Shown in pieces: positions 44,395 through 52,201 of a DNA stretch of 64,000 nt. Within the stretch, counting starts at the first letter, position 1. Every line of letters begins with the position of its first letter. Both the position numbers and the translations under genes were made by a program. The DNA is from an uncultured Lachnospiraceae bacterium (GTDB lineage Bacteria; Bacillota; Clostridia; Lachnospirales; Lachnospiraceae): positions 58,076 to 122,075 of the forward strand of contig CAJUEX010000003.1 in assembly GCA_910585715.1 (NCBI GenBank), given 5' to 3'. The notes under the pieces were generated by a model, which was not told the origin of the DNA, searched no databases, and worked only from the letters and a program-made list of their open reading frames with translations.

Positions 44395-44781
44395 TCACGA
44401 ATCCATCTTCACATCCATATGATACAGATTCCCCCCGGAAACTATTTCTATAAAATAGGTCCCCGGCAAAAGCCTGATTGCAAGCTGCTCCCGCTTTTCT
44501 TTTTTCGCAGAAAAAACCGCTATTTTCTGCCTTTTGGCATTATAAACACGAACCTGCCATGCTGCCTGCAGATTTACATCACTAAACCGGATAAACTGAA
44601 AAGAAACCACACCCTGCTTAGGCAGTACGATTTTATGGCAATCGATATTTTCCTTTGTATTCTCCTGATTCTGCCGCCTTACAAATAAAAAACTCTCCTC
44701 TTCTGCTGCCATAGCAAAAACACAGCTTTGAATAAGCAGCATAAAACAAAAAACCATTGCGGCTGTTCTTCTGTATTTCAT
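44395..44781 (-). CDS. Small secreted protein, unknown function
   Basis: 128 aa. Signal peptide about 1-25 (TAAMVFCFMLLIQSCVFAMA, cut after AMA), leaving a mature part of about 100 residues predicted mainly beta: VVSFQFIRFSDVNLQAAWQV, then IAVFSAKKEKREQLAIRLLPGTYFIEIV. The last pattern (LxPGTYYIEV) resembles the PPC/beta-sandwich domains of exported proteins. I recognise no enzymatic motif and no lipobox or sorting signal. AGAAGAGAAG ribosome site. Divergent from the small XRE regulator; the operator at 44843-44883 lies between them. Confidence 0.65.
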   Translation of the reverse strand: MKYRRTAAMVFCFMLLIQSCVFAMAAEEESFLFVRRQNQENTKENIDCHKIVLPKQGVVSFQFIRFSDVNLQAAWQVRVYNAKRQKIAVFSAKKEKREQLAIRLLPGTYFIEIVSGGNLYHMDVKMDS

Positions 44782-44842
44782 ATGACTTCTCTTCTTTCTT
44801 TTCCTTTTTGTGCATATTTTTTCCTCTATTCCATATTATTCT

Positions 44843-44883
44843 AGTACAAATCTTTACTAATTTCAATAGTAAAGATTTGTACT
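44843..44883. promoter_or_regulatory. 17-bp perfect inverted repeat operator between divergent genes
   Basis: AGTACAAATCTTTACTA (44843-44859), 7-nt spacer, and its exact reverse complement (44867-44883). Each arm is itself a partial palindrome (AGTA...TACT), so it can be read as two adjacent dimer sites. A TATGAT -10 hexamer overlaps its right end (44883-44888), so a bound protein would block the XRE promoter. Confidence 0.7.
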
Positions 44884-44950
44884 ATGATATCATCTGTTAC
44901 AGTTCAACCTGTCTGTAAAGAGGAATGGATTTGGAAGAGGAAGGGGTTTT

Positions 44951-45175
44951 ATGGAATACCATTTACGGATAAGAGATTTACGTGAAGATTTCGATAAGAC
45001 GCAGCAGGAAATTGCGGAAGTGCTGGGGACCTCCCAGACCATGTATGCCCGCTATGAGCGCAGAGCCAATGAAATGCCTCTGCGGCATTTGATTACTCTT
45101 GCCAGATATTATAATGTTTCTCTTGACTATCTCACAGGAATTTCCAGTATAAAACAGCCCTTTCCGTCCAAATAG
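44951..45175 (+). CDS. Small XRE-family regulator (minimal HTH)
   Basis: 74 aa, little more than one helix-turn-helix: LREDFDKTQQEIAEVLGTSQTMYARYERRANEMP, then the usual LITLARYYNVSLDYLTG. Homologue of the many single-domain clostridial Xre repressors. GAGGAAGGGG precedes ATG 44951. Likely autorepressor through the 44843-44883 repeat and possible regulator of the divergent secreted protein gene. Confidence 0.85.
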   Translation: MEYHLRIRDLREDFDKTQQEIAEVLGTSQTMYARYERRANEMPLRHLITLARYYNVSLDYLTGISSIKQPFPSK

Positions 45176-45188
45176 CTTACGGCTGCTA

Positions 45189-45402
45189 ACAGTTCAGGCG
45201 GCAGTTCTCCCACAGGAATCAGAACCGGCGGCAGGCAGAAAGTGATTTCTGAAGGAGCCCTTATAAAAACGCCAGCGCTTAGCGAGGTATTTTCGAGCTT
45301 AGCACTGCTGCGTTTTTATCAGAGCGAGAACGTGACGACGCAGAAACACTTTCTGCCTGCCGCCGGTTCTGATTCCTGTGGGAGAACTGCCGCCTGAACT
45401 GT
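45189..45402. repeat. Foldback element, 56-bp perfect arms, type-B core
   Basis: Left arm 45189-45244 and right arm 45347-45402 are exact reverse complements over 56 bp. The 102-bp core (45245-45346) is about 93 % identical to the core at 47630-47731 in the same orientation. It contains an inner stem CAGCGCTTAGC / GCTTAGCACTG and the box GCTGCGTTTTTATCAGAGCG. It ends 9 bp before the stop codon of the downstream GH133 gene. Confidence 0.92.
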
Positions 45403-45410
45403 CTCTACGT

Positions 45411-47453
45411 CTATTTATACGGAAACACATCTTCCATATAAGCCCTCAGCACTTCGCCCACGCTCCATGCCTGATTGAAGCAGCCTCTGGAAGTACAGGC
45501 AAAGTCACCGTCAAAGATTTCTGCTATTCCGTTTAAGCAACCGTCCTCCATATGGTCCTGAAAGCACAGGCACATTTCTTCTGCTTTTTTCACCGCTTCC
45601 TTACTATAATCGTTCACCTTGCAGTATGCGCTTATAAAGCCTCCGGATAAAAAACCCCATGCAGTTCCCATATGATATGCCAGGTCACGCTTTAAAAGCT
45701 TTCCGATGTACTCCTTTTTATATGCCTTATCCCTGTTAGACAGGCTCCGCAGTCCGTAAGGGGTATAAAGCTGCTCATATACCGTATCCACAATCCTTTT
45801 TTCCTGTTCCCTGCTTAAAAGGGAATAGGGCAGGGACACCGCCCATATCTGATTGGGACGAACGGAGGCGTCCTTTACTTCTCCGTTTACCACATCATAC
45901 AAACAGCCCGCTTCTTCATTCCAGAATGTATCTGAATATACGCTCTTTACTTTCTCAGCCAGTTCTCTATAGCCGGAAGCCTCTTCGCCAAATGCTTCCG
46001 CCAGCTTTTCCATAATCCGAAGGGCATTGTACCAGAGGGCATTGATTTCCACTGCTTTTCCATGCCTTGGAGTCACTACAAGATTTCCCACCCGTACATC
46101 CATCCATGTAAGCTGGTCTAAGTCGCTTCCTCCCTGAACCAGCCCGTCCTCGTCCATTTTTATGGAAAAATGAGTGCCATTTTTGTAGGCATGGGCAATT
46201 TCCTTTAAGCAGGGATAAATCTTTTCTTTTATAAAGGTATAATCTTTTGTATATTCCAGATATTTATGGACGGAATAAAAATACCACAGGGAAGCGTCAA
46301 TCGTATTATACATGGGCTCCTCCCCGGCGCTGTTTGGAAATACATTTGGCAGCATTCCGTCTTTCACATACATGCTGAAGGATTCCAGGATTTCCTTTGC
46401 ATCCTGAAACCTGCCTGTGCAAAGGGTAAGCCCCTGCAGGGCAATCATGGTATCTCTTCCCCAGTCCATGAACCAGGGAAATCCTGCCAGTATAGTCTTT
46501 AAACCGGTAGACTCTCTTTTTACGATAAAGTGGTCGGCGCTCCAGGCAAGGCGTCTGGCAAGCAGGTCTTCCGGCATTTTCTCCATAAGGTTATAAACTC
46601 TTTCCCTGCATTCTTCTATTATCTGAAAGCCGTCCGCTTCTTCCAGCCATGGTTCAAGACCGGGATTCTCCATATCCTCTGCCCCGCACAGCAGATAGAA
46701 GCATTTCTTTTCAAAGGGCTTGAAGGAAACCACCACATCATAAGGGGTAGCATGATTGTCAAGGCCCAGATATCCGGTTCTGTTTTCCAGCGGATAGTAT
46801 ATATTTTCCTCTATTAAATAGTTGGGCGTCGCCATGGAAACCGGCAGCTTCTTCCTGTCAAAATAAGTGCCCTCCGAAGCGAGGAATACTATTTTTTTCT
46901 TTTCATCCTCTTTTGGAACTAATGTAAGCTTCTTTCCTGATATTTCTTTTTGAAAGTCCAGCCTGCCCTTTTCCGTTCCCTCCCCCGGACTGGTAAATTT
47001 AAACAAAGGCGTTATATGAAATTCGCCGCCTTCCTTTCCTGCCTCTATCTCATAAGTAACTGCTGCTGCATTTTTCCCGTATGCCATACCAATTGTTTTT
47101 CGAATGGTCATATCATCCACCTGATAAAAATAAGAGGGAACTACGTCCAGCTCAAAGCTGTTTAAATATATCTGTCCGTTTTTTTCATCCCCCACATAAT
47201 CCTGTGCCGTCAAGTCCACCTGTTCATGCCGCCCCGAAAAGCTCACTGCTTCATGTGTGCCGGACCAGACCAGCTTTCTGTCCACCGGCGGATGAAAGGA
47301 AGCTGTCAGATATCCGGAAAACAGTCTGTGATTGGCTCCGGACACACATCCGTTTGCAAATCCGCCTATGCCGTTTGTCACAAGCCACTCCTTTTCCATT
47401 CCATCCTTTAAAGTGCGGAAAGCACTTCTTCCCAAACGATATTTTGTATTCAT
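45411..47453 (-). CDS. Glycogen debranching enzyme / amylo-alpha-1,6-glucosidase (GH133-like)
   Basis: About 680 aa. N-terminal GDE_N_bis-type domain (EWLVTNGIGGFANGCVSGANHRLFSGYL) and a C-terminal (alpha/alpha)6 barrel with WFMDWGRDTMIALQGL, QGGSDLDQLTWMDVRVG and RPNQIWAVSLPYSLL, the usual catalytic-cleft motifs of bacterial debranching enzymes acting on alpha-1,6 branch points of glycogen or limit dextrins. No signal peptide, so intracellular. A TTG-started frame reaches 47477; ATG 47453 with AAAGGGCAGGG upstream is preferred. No other glycogen genes are adjacent. Foldback elements stand on both sides (45189-45402, 47563-47798). Confidence 0.9.
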   Translation of the reverse strand: MNTKYRLGRSAFRTLKDGMEKEWLVTNGIGGFANGCVSGANHRLFSGYLTASFHPPVDRKLVWSGTHEAVSFSGRHEQVDLTAQDYVGDEKNGQIYLNSFELDVVPSYFYQVDDMTIRKTIGMAYGKNAAAVTYEIEAGKEGGEFHITPLFKFTSPGEGTEKGRLDFQKEISGKKLTLVPKEDEKKKIVFLASEGTYFDRKKLPVSMATPNYLIEENIYYPLENRTGYLGLDNHATPYDVVVSFKPFEKKCFYLLCGAEDMENPGLEPWLEEADGFQIIEECRERVYNLMEKMPEDLLARRLAWSADHFIVKRESTGLKTILAGFPWFMDWGRDTMIALQGLTLCTGRFQDAKEILESFSMYVKDGMLPNVFPNSAGEEPMYNTIDASLWYFYSVHKYLEYTKDYTFIKEKIYPCLKEIAHAYKNGTHFSIKMDEDGLVQGGSDLDQLTWMDVRVGNLVVTPRHGKAVEINALWYNALRIMEKLAEAFGEEASGYRELAEKVKSVYSDTFWNEEAGCLYDVVNGEVKDASVRPNQIWAVSLPYSLLSREQEKRIVDTVYEQLYTPYGLRSLSNRDKAYKKEYIGKLLKRDLAYHMGTAWGFLSGGFISAYCKVNDYSKEAVKKAEEMCLCFQDHMEDGCLNGIAEIFDGDFACTSRGCFNQAWSVGEVLRAYMEDVFPYK

Positions 47454-47562
47454 GCCATACCCTGCCCTTTCTTCCAAATCCTTTTGAATAAGAGAACCTG
47501 ATTTCTATTTATGTAAGTATAACATGTTCCTGTTCGGAAAAAAAGGCTTTTTATATAGGAAT

Positions 47563-47798
47563 CACGGAAATCAATTTTCAGACGGCAGCTTTCAAAGCAG
47601 GCTCCTGGACGGGCTCTATGCAAAGAATGATTTCTGAAGGAGCCCTTATAAAATCGCCAGTTCTTAGCGAGGTATTTTCGAGCTTAGAACTGCTGCGTTT
47701 TTATCAGAGCGAGAGCGTGGCAACGCAGAAACATTCTTTGCATAGAGCCCGTCCCGGAGCCTGCTTTGAAAGCTGCCGTCTGAAAATTGATTTCCGTG
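47563..47798. repeat. Foldback element, 67-bp arms, type-B core
   Basis: Left arm 47563-47629 and right arm 47732-47798 are inverted copies with one mismatch. Core 47630-47731 has the same length (102 bp) and nearly the same sequence as at 45 kb; where the inner stem changes on one side (CGC to TTC) the opposite side also changes (CAC to AAC), restoring pairing. Confidence 0.92.
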
Positions 47799-47836
47799 CA
47801 TGGGAATTGAATTGACAAAACCAATCCTCTTTTATA

Positions 47837-47927
47837 TCAATACAAAACAGCCTCCGGATAAACCAGAGGCTGTTTTGTTGAATTCTTATGAGGGGGGAGA
47901 TAGTGAGTTGTGGTTCAACTATCTTGT
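47837..47927 (-). ncRNA. Candidate small RNA, copy 1 of a tandem pair
   Basis: On the minus strand: a TATATA -10 box (47934-47939), then a stem AGATAGT / ACTATCT, an unpaired C6 run in CTATCTCCCCCC, the sequence AATTCAAC, and a terminator hairpin AACAGCCTC / GAGGCTGTTTTG. No good reading frame. The C-run could pair with ribosome sites (GGGGGAG-like). GTTGAA overlapping the first stem can pair with TTCAAC downstream, giving a possible pseudoknot. All parts recur in copy 2. The rest of 47454-48207 holds only the foldback element and copy 2. Confidence 0.5.
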
Positions 47928-47946
47928 AATCAATATATACTCAATT

Positions 47947-47963
47947 TGTGTTCAAAATGTGTC
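47947..47963 (-). promoter_or_regulatory. 11-bp-period direct repeat upstream of small RNA copy 1
   Basis: TGTGTT-CAAAA-TGTGTC on the plus strand (GACACA...AACACA on the RNA strand), 7 bp upstream of the TATATA box and over the -35 position, where no TTGACA-like hexamer exists. The arrangement fits an OmpR/PhoB-type activator. The same motif (TGTGTT-TAAAC-TGTGTC) is at 48164-48180 before copy 2. Confidence 0.45.
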
Positions 47964-48049
47964 TAATTTATAAAAAAAATGTGAGAAAAAATTAACAAAA
48001 CCTAAAATCAATACATTTCATTTGTTATATTTTTAAAATTCCCATAATA

Positions 48050-48143
48050 ATGCACACAAAGAAACCCCCGGCATTGCCGGAGGCCTCTTTGTTGAATTCT
48101 TATGAGGGGGGGAGATAGTAGAATATTAATTCAACTATCTTGC
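48050..48143 (-). ncRNA. Candidate small RNA, copy 2 of a tandem pair
   Basis: Same architecture as copy 1: TATATA (48151-48156), AGATAGT / ACTATCT stem, C7 run, AATTCAAC, and a hairpin with GCCTCCGGC / GCCGGGGGT pairing followed by TTTCTTTG. The loop of the first stem differs from copy 1 while both stem halves are conserved. It follows the fruK-like gene stop by about 65 bp. Confidence 0.5.
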
Positions 48144-48207
48144 TTATTACTATATAAGATAAATGTGTTTAAACTGTGTCTTTTTTCTAAAAAATTCCAG
48201 AAATAAA

Positions 48208-49137
48208 TTAAGAAAGCTTAAAAACTTCTACATTCTGATAAATTTCCCGCACCTTTTCCGTAGGAATCTGCCCATTTTCCAAGGTAGTCACATTGGCGGC
48301 GGAAAGAGCCACTGCTTTCTTTAACACTTCATCAAAAGGCTCCGCATTTTTTATGCCCATAGTCAAAACTGCTATAGCGCAGTCGCCGCTTCCTACCGTA
48401 TTCAGTGTTTTTACCTTAGGTGGAACTACGCGGTAAGTCTGTTCCTTTGTAACACAAACAAGCCCTTTTGAACCCATGGTTACCACTACCACTTCTATTC
48501 CCTTATCCTTTAACTGCCTTGCTGCTTCCAGCACTTCCTCTTCACTTTCCAGCCTTTTTCCTGCCACATATTCTAACTCCCGCTTATTGGGCTTAATCAG
48601 ATAAGGCTTTGCTTCAATAGCGCTTTTTAACGGTTCTCCGCTGGTATCCACCAATACCTTTTTCCCCGCCTGATGGCAGATTTCTATCATCTTTGCATAA
48701 TAATCCGCTTCCAGCCCCGGCGCCATGCTTCCCGAAATAACAATAATCTCACTCTCATTTACCAAAGCATAAAACTGGTCCAGAAAGTTAATCCTCTCCT
48801 GTTCGGAAATCTCCGGTCCCGGTTCCAGCACTTCCGTTACATAACCGTCCTCAGAAATAATATTAATATTCGTCCGTGTTTCTCTTGCTGTTTTCGTAAA
48901 GGCGCTTTTAGCACCCATCCTTTCCAGTTCATCAGAAATAAACATACCGTTATAGCCCCCTAAAAAACCGGTAGCATTCACTTCCTCCTTATAATGCCGC
49001 AGAACTTTGGTTACATTGATTCCTTTCCCCCCCGCCAGATTCTTACATTCTATCATCCGGTTTACCTGTCCTTTTACCAGTCTGGTTACCCGACAGGTTT
49101 TATCCACAGCCGGATTTAATGTAACCGTTAAGATCAT
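48208..49137 (-). CDS. fruK: 1-phosphofructokinase / tagatose-6-phosphate kinase family (PfkB)
   Basis: About 309 aa from ATG 49137 (MILTVTLNPAVDKTC), which follows GGAAGTGGAAGA. PfkB-type sugar kinase: opening TLNPAVDKT, NLAGGKGINVTKVLRHY, and the C-terminal anion-hole motif NTVGSGDCAIAVLTMG (catalytic D). Closest in style to FruK/LacC. No PTS fructose gene or regulator is adjacent, so the exact substrate (fructose 1-phosphate versus tagatose 6-phosphate) is inferred. Confidence 0.85.
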   Translation of the reverse strand: MILTVTLNPAVDKTCRVTRLVKGQVNRMIECKNLAGGKGINVTKVLRHYKEEVNATGFLGGYNGMFISDELERMGAKSAFTKTARETRTNINIISEDGYVTEVLEPGPEISEQERINFLDQFYALVNESEIIVISGSMAPGLEADYYAKMIEICHQAGKKVLVDTSGEPLKSAIEAKPYLIKPNKRELEYVAGKRLESEEEVLEAARQLKDKGIEVVVVTMGSKGLVCVTKEQTYRVVPPKVKTLNTVGSGDCAIAVLTMGIKNAEPFDEVLKKAVALSAANVTTLENGQIPTEKVREIYQNVEVFKLS

Positions 49138-49218
49138 TCTTCCACTTCCTTTCCTTTTCCTTATTTTAAAAAAAATCACAAAACATCCTGTTATTATTTT
49201 TATGAATCCTTGCGCATA

Positions 49219-51003
49219 TTAAAAGCAATAATTTGTAATCACTAACTGCAGGCTTTTTTGTCCCCTGAACTCGTTAATATCCGGATAATAGGCAATGGTG
49301 GCTTTTATCCGGTTTTTCTGCCCGCTTAAAAAAAATTCTATCTGGCTGCTTCCAAACTGTTCTTCAAAATCCTCTAACATTTTTTTCGTATCTCCAAAAT
49401 AAACTGCCTCAATTTCATAACCTCTTTCATCTTTCAGCAGACATTTCAGCACTCTTTTATCCTTTCCCAAAAGTCTTCCTTTTGAAAAAGAAATATTTTT
49501 TTCTGCAAACAATGGTCTTTTATTGCCCGTCCCATAAGGCTCCAGCCTCTCCATTTCCTTTACAAACTCCATAGTTCCATAGGCAATGGGCATGGGCACA
49601 TCTATATGTATGGTTTCTTCAAAATCCTTTTCTGTCAGACAACTGATCTGATTGATTCTCCTTCGGAATTCTTCTATCCGGTCTTCTTTTATGGACAGGC
49701 CTGCTGCCAGCTTATGTCCGCCGTATTTCAAAAACAAGTCCTTAACCTTTGTCATGTTGTCGTACATATGGAATGCATCAATGCTTCTGCCGGAGCCTTT
49801 TGCTTCTTCTTCTCCCTTTGTGAGCACGAAGGAAGGCTTTCCGTACTTTTCCCTGAGTCTTCCCGCAATAATACCCGCAAGACTTTCATGACAGTCCGGC
49901 AGATACACTACCAAAACAGAATCTTCCTTTAAATCTGTATTTTCAACAAGCTCTACCGCTTTCTGCAGTCCTGATGCAGTCAAGTCCTTCCGGCTGTCAT
50001 TTAACGCCTTTAAATCTCCTGCAATCACGGCCGCTTCCTTTTCATCTTCCGAACTAAAAAGCCGAAGCGCCCTTTCTGCCGTATCCAGGCGGCCTGTAGC
50101 ATTTACGCATGGTCCCAGCACAAATCCCACATGATAAGGAGTCAGCCTGCTCCCAGCAAGTCCATTTGCAAAAATCAATGCCTTCAGTCCCGGATTTTCT
50201 GTTTTTTCCATAAAAGAAAGTCCATATTTTACAATAATGCGATTTTCACCGGTAAGCTCCATCACATCTCCGATAGTGGCAAATGCCGCAAAACAGAACA
50301 ACTCCTTTAAAAGCTGCAGCTCTTGTCCGCCTTTTGAAAAATCCAATTCCTCTAAACCATAAAAAGCCTGTACAAATTTGTAAGCCACTACCCCGCCGCA
50401 AATCCCTTTATATGGATAAGGGCAGTTTTCCTGCTTTGGATCAATCACTGCATCCGCCTCGGGCAAAAGGTACTTTTTTTCTCCGCCGGCTTCCTCATAT
50501 GGTACTTCATGATGGTCCGTAATGATAATCGTCATGCCAAGCTCTTTTCCAAGGGCAATCTGTTCAAGAGCCGCAATGCCGTTATCACAGGTAATAATCG
50601 TATCCACACCTGCCGATTTTGCTTCTTTTATCAGCTCATCATTTAATCCGTATCCATCCTTTATCCTATGGGGAATCACAGCATCTACCACGGCTCCCTG
50701 CTTTTTAAGTCCTTTTTGCAGAATATAAGTAGAACAGACTCCGTCAATATCATAGTCTCCTATAACTCGTATTTTTTTTCCATCCTTAATTTTTTCCCGG
50801 ACAATTTCCACTGCCTTATCCATATCCTTTAACAAAAAAGGAGAATAAAGCTCTTTCGTGGTCCCATTGAGAAATACTTCTATTTCTTCTTCTGTAATGA
50901 TGTCCCTGTTCCTTATGATTCTGGCAAGCACGGGACTAATGCCGAATTTTTGTGCTATTTTATTAAATTCTGCTTTTTTTGCCGCCACATACCAGTTAGC
51001 CAT
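49219..51003 (-). CDS. recJ: Single-stranded-DNA-specific exonuclease RecJ
   Basis: 594 aa. DHH-family 5'-3' exonuclease for recombination and mismatch repair. Motifs: VIGDYDIDGVCSTYIL, TIITCDNGIAA, IIITDHHEVPYE (DHH), PCVNATGRLDTAE, and the DHHA1 part KYGGHKLAAGLSI. C-terminal OB fold present. Standard core length for Lachnospiraceae RecJ. Start MANWYVAAKK is normal. Confidence 0.94.
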   Translation of the reverse strand: MANWYVAAKKAEFNKIAQKFGISPVLARIIRNRDIITEEEIEVFLNGTTKELYSPFLLKDMDKAVEIVREKIKDGKKIRVIGDYDIDGVCSTYILQKGLKKQGAVVDAVIPHRIKDGYGLNDELIKEAKSAGVDTIITCDNGIAALEQIALGKELGMTIIITDHHEVPYEEAGGEKKYLLPEADAVIDPKQENCPYPYKGICGGVVAYKFVQAFYGLEELDFSKGGQELQLLKELFCFAAFATIGDVMELTGENRIIVKYGLSFMEKTENPGLKALIFANGLAGSRLTPYHVGFVLGPCVNATGRLDTAERALRLFSSEDEKEAAVIAGDLKALNDSRKDLTASGLQKAVELVENTDLKEDSVLVVYLPDCHESLAGIIAGRLREKYGKPSFVLTKGEEEAKGSGRSIDAFHMYDNMTKVKDLFLKYGGHKLAAGLSIKEDRIEEFRRRINQISCLTEKDFEETIHIDVPMPIAYGTMEFVKEMERLEPYGTGNKRPLFAEKNISFSKGRLLGKDKRVLKCLLKDERGYEIEAVYFGDTKKMLEDFEEQFGSSQIEFFLSGQKNRIKATIAYYPDINEFRGQKSLQLVITNYCF

Positions 51004-51065
51004 TCCTTACTCCTGCGTTCAGTTTCTTTTTCCATTATAATCCATATCTTACATTTATTCCACAA

Positions 51066-51872
51066 TTATTCTACAACACTTTCCTCCAAAACTCCAAATT
51101 TTTCTATATATGCCGCCACATCCTCTATGAGCCCGTTCCACTCGTTTTCATTCTCCACATAATATTTGGGACATAATTTGCCGCCCTCATCATAATGGCG
51201 TAAAATATCTGCCGGCCTTAAATCAAAATTGGTTACCAGCCATGCCAGCATTTCCACCAGCTTATTATAAGTAGCCTCAGTAAATTTTCCGTTTTCATCC
51301 ACATAACAGCACTCAATAGATACGGAATCATAGTTGCGCCGCTTAACTGCATAGTCTATTTCCGATAAAGGAATGCACTGAATCGCTTCCCCTTCATAAC
51401 CGATAATAAAATGTGCGCTGGCTGAAGTTTCATGGGTATCCTTCAAATTTTCAAAATAGCTTTTGTTATTGGCTGCGCTTGTGCCTTTATTTGCCGTATA
51501 ATGGACGAAAATATTTTTCACCTCAGGCAGCAGATAGCCCGGTCTGGAATATTCATTGACGGTAAGCAGGTCCACTTCAAATTCCGGTCTTGCAACTTTC
51601 TTTTTGGGTACTGTATTTACCGGCTCCTCCATTTCTTCGGAAATGCCGGCAGTTTCCTTTACTGCCCATTTGTTTTTTATAAAGCCTGCCAGCTGCTTTA
51701 TGCCAAAGGAAATAATAAAAACCAGAAAAAGAGCAGTAAGGGCTGCTATGGTTCTTGCCAGATAGACCTTTCTTCTGCGTTTCCTTCTTCGGATTTCCCG
51801 CCGCCGTCGTTCTTCTGCTGTCAGCGGCCTTCTTTTTCTTTGAATTTTCTGCTGTTCCATGTGGTTTTTCAT
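51066..51872 (-). CDS. Membrane-anchored N-acetylmuramoyl-L-alanine amidase (amidase_2/PGRP type)
   Basis: 268 aa. A very basic cytosolic start (RRRREIRRRKRRRK), one membrane helix (TIAALTALFLVFIISFGI, about 43-60), then an extracellular amidase_2 domain: KNIFVHYTANKGTSAANN (first zinc His), ASAHFIIGYEGEAIQCIP, VSIECCYVDENGKF, and ILRHYDEGGKLCPKYY (second His and the Cys/Lys loop). Cleaves between MurNAc and L-Ala. Start is ambiguous: ATG 51872 or ATG 51860; neither has an ideal ribosome site. Confidence 0.88.
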   Translation of the reverse strand: MKNHMEQQKIQRKRRPLTAEERRRREIRRRKRRRKVYLARTIAALTALFLVFIISFGIKQLAGFIKNKWAVKETAGISEEMEEPVNTVPKKKVARPEFEVDLLTVNEYSRPGYLLPEVKNIFVHYTANKGTSAANNKSYFENLKDTHETSASAHFIIGYEGEAIQCIPLSEIDYAVKRRNYDSVSIECCYVDENGKFTEATYNKLVEMLAWLVTNFDLRPADILRHYDEGGKLCPKYYVENENEWNGLIEDVAAYIEKFGVLEESVVE

Positions 51873-52032
51873 CCCTGATACTAGTATTTATATCTTTATA
51901 AATTGCTACATTTATTTTGACAAATTTCAGCAAATTTTTCAATGGGTGTGGGAAATCTTAAAAAAGACATAAGATTTTAGGGAATTTTTTCATATGAGGT
52001 TAAAGGGGATGTAGGAGGGATGGCAAGAGGAC

Positions 52033-52180
52033 GTGGGAGGTGGCAGGACATGGGATAGTCTTATGGGCACGCTTTCGCTCTGTAAAGACGCAGCGGTACT
52101 AACGCACCAAAGTACGGTGCGTAAGTGCCGGCGACTTTGCCAAGGCCCCTAAGACTATCCCATGTCCTGCCACCTCCCAC
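52033..52180. repeat. Foldback element, 36-bp arms, type-A core (reverse orientation)
   Basis: Left arm 52033-52068 and right arm 52145-52180 pair with one mismatch. The 76-bp core (52069-52144) is the reverse complement of that at 19245-19320, about 80-90 % identical, including the GCACCGT..ACGGTGC hairpin. The 329-bp gap 51873-52201 holds nothing else. Confidence 0.88.
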
Positions 52181-52201
52181 TGTGCATTGCTAGGCAGACT
52201 T

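Noticed and set aside
45189..47798. CRISPR array, because of repeats with different flanking sequence
   Set aside because: Only two copies of the core 2.4 kb apart, with inverted arms and a gene between; no regular short repeat-spacer pattern and no cas genes.
47887..47930. Short peptide starting ATGAGGGGGGAG in the tandem units
   Set aside because: The frame differs between the two copies (G6 versus G7), so it is not conserved; the minus-strand small-RNA reading explains the conservation better.
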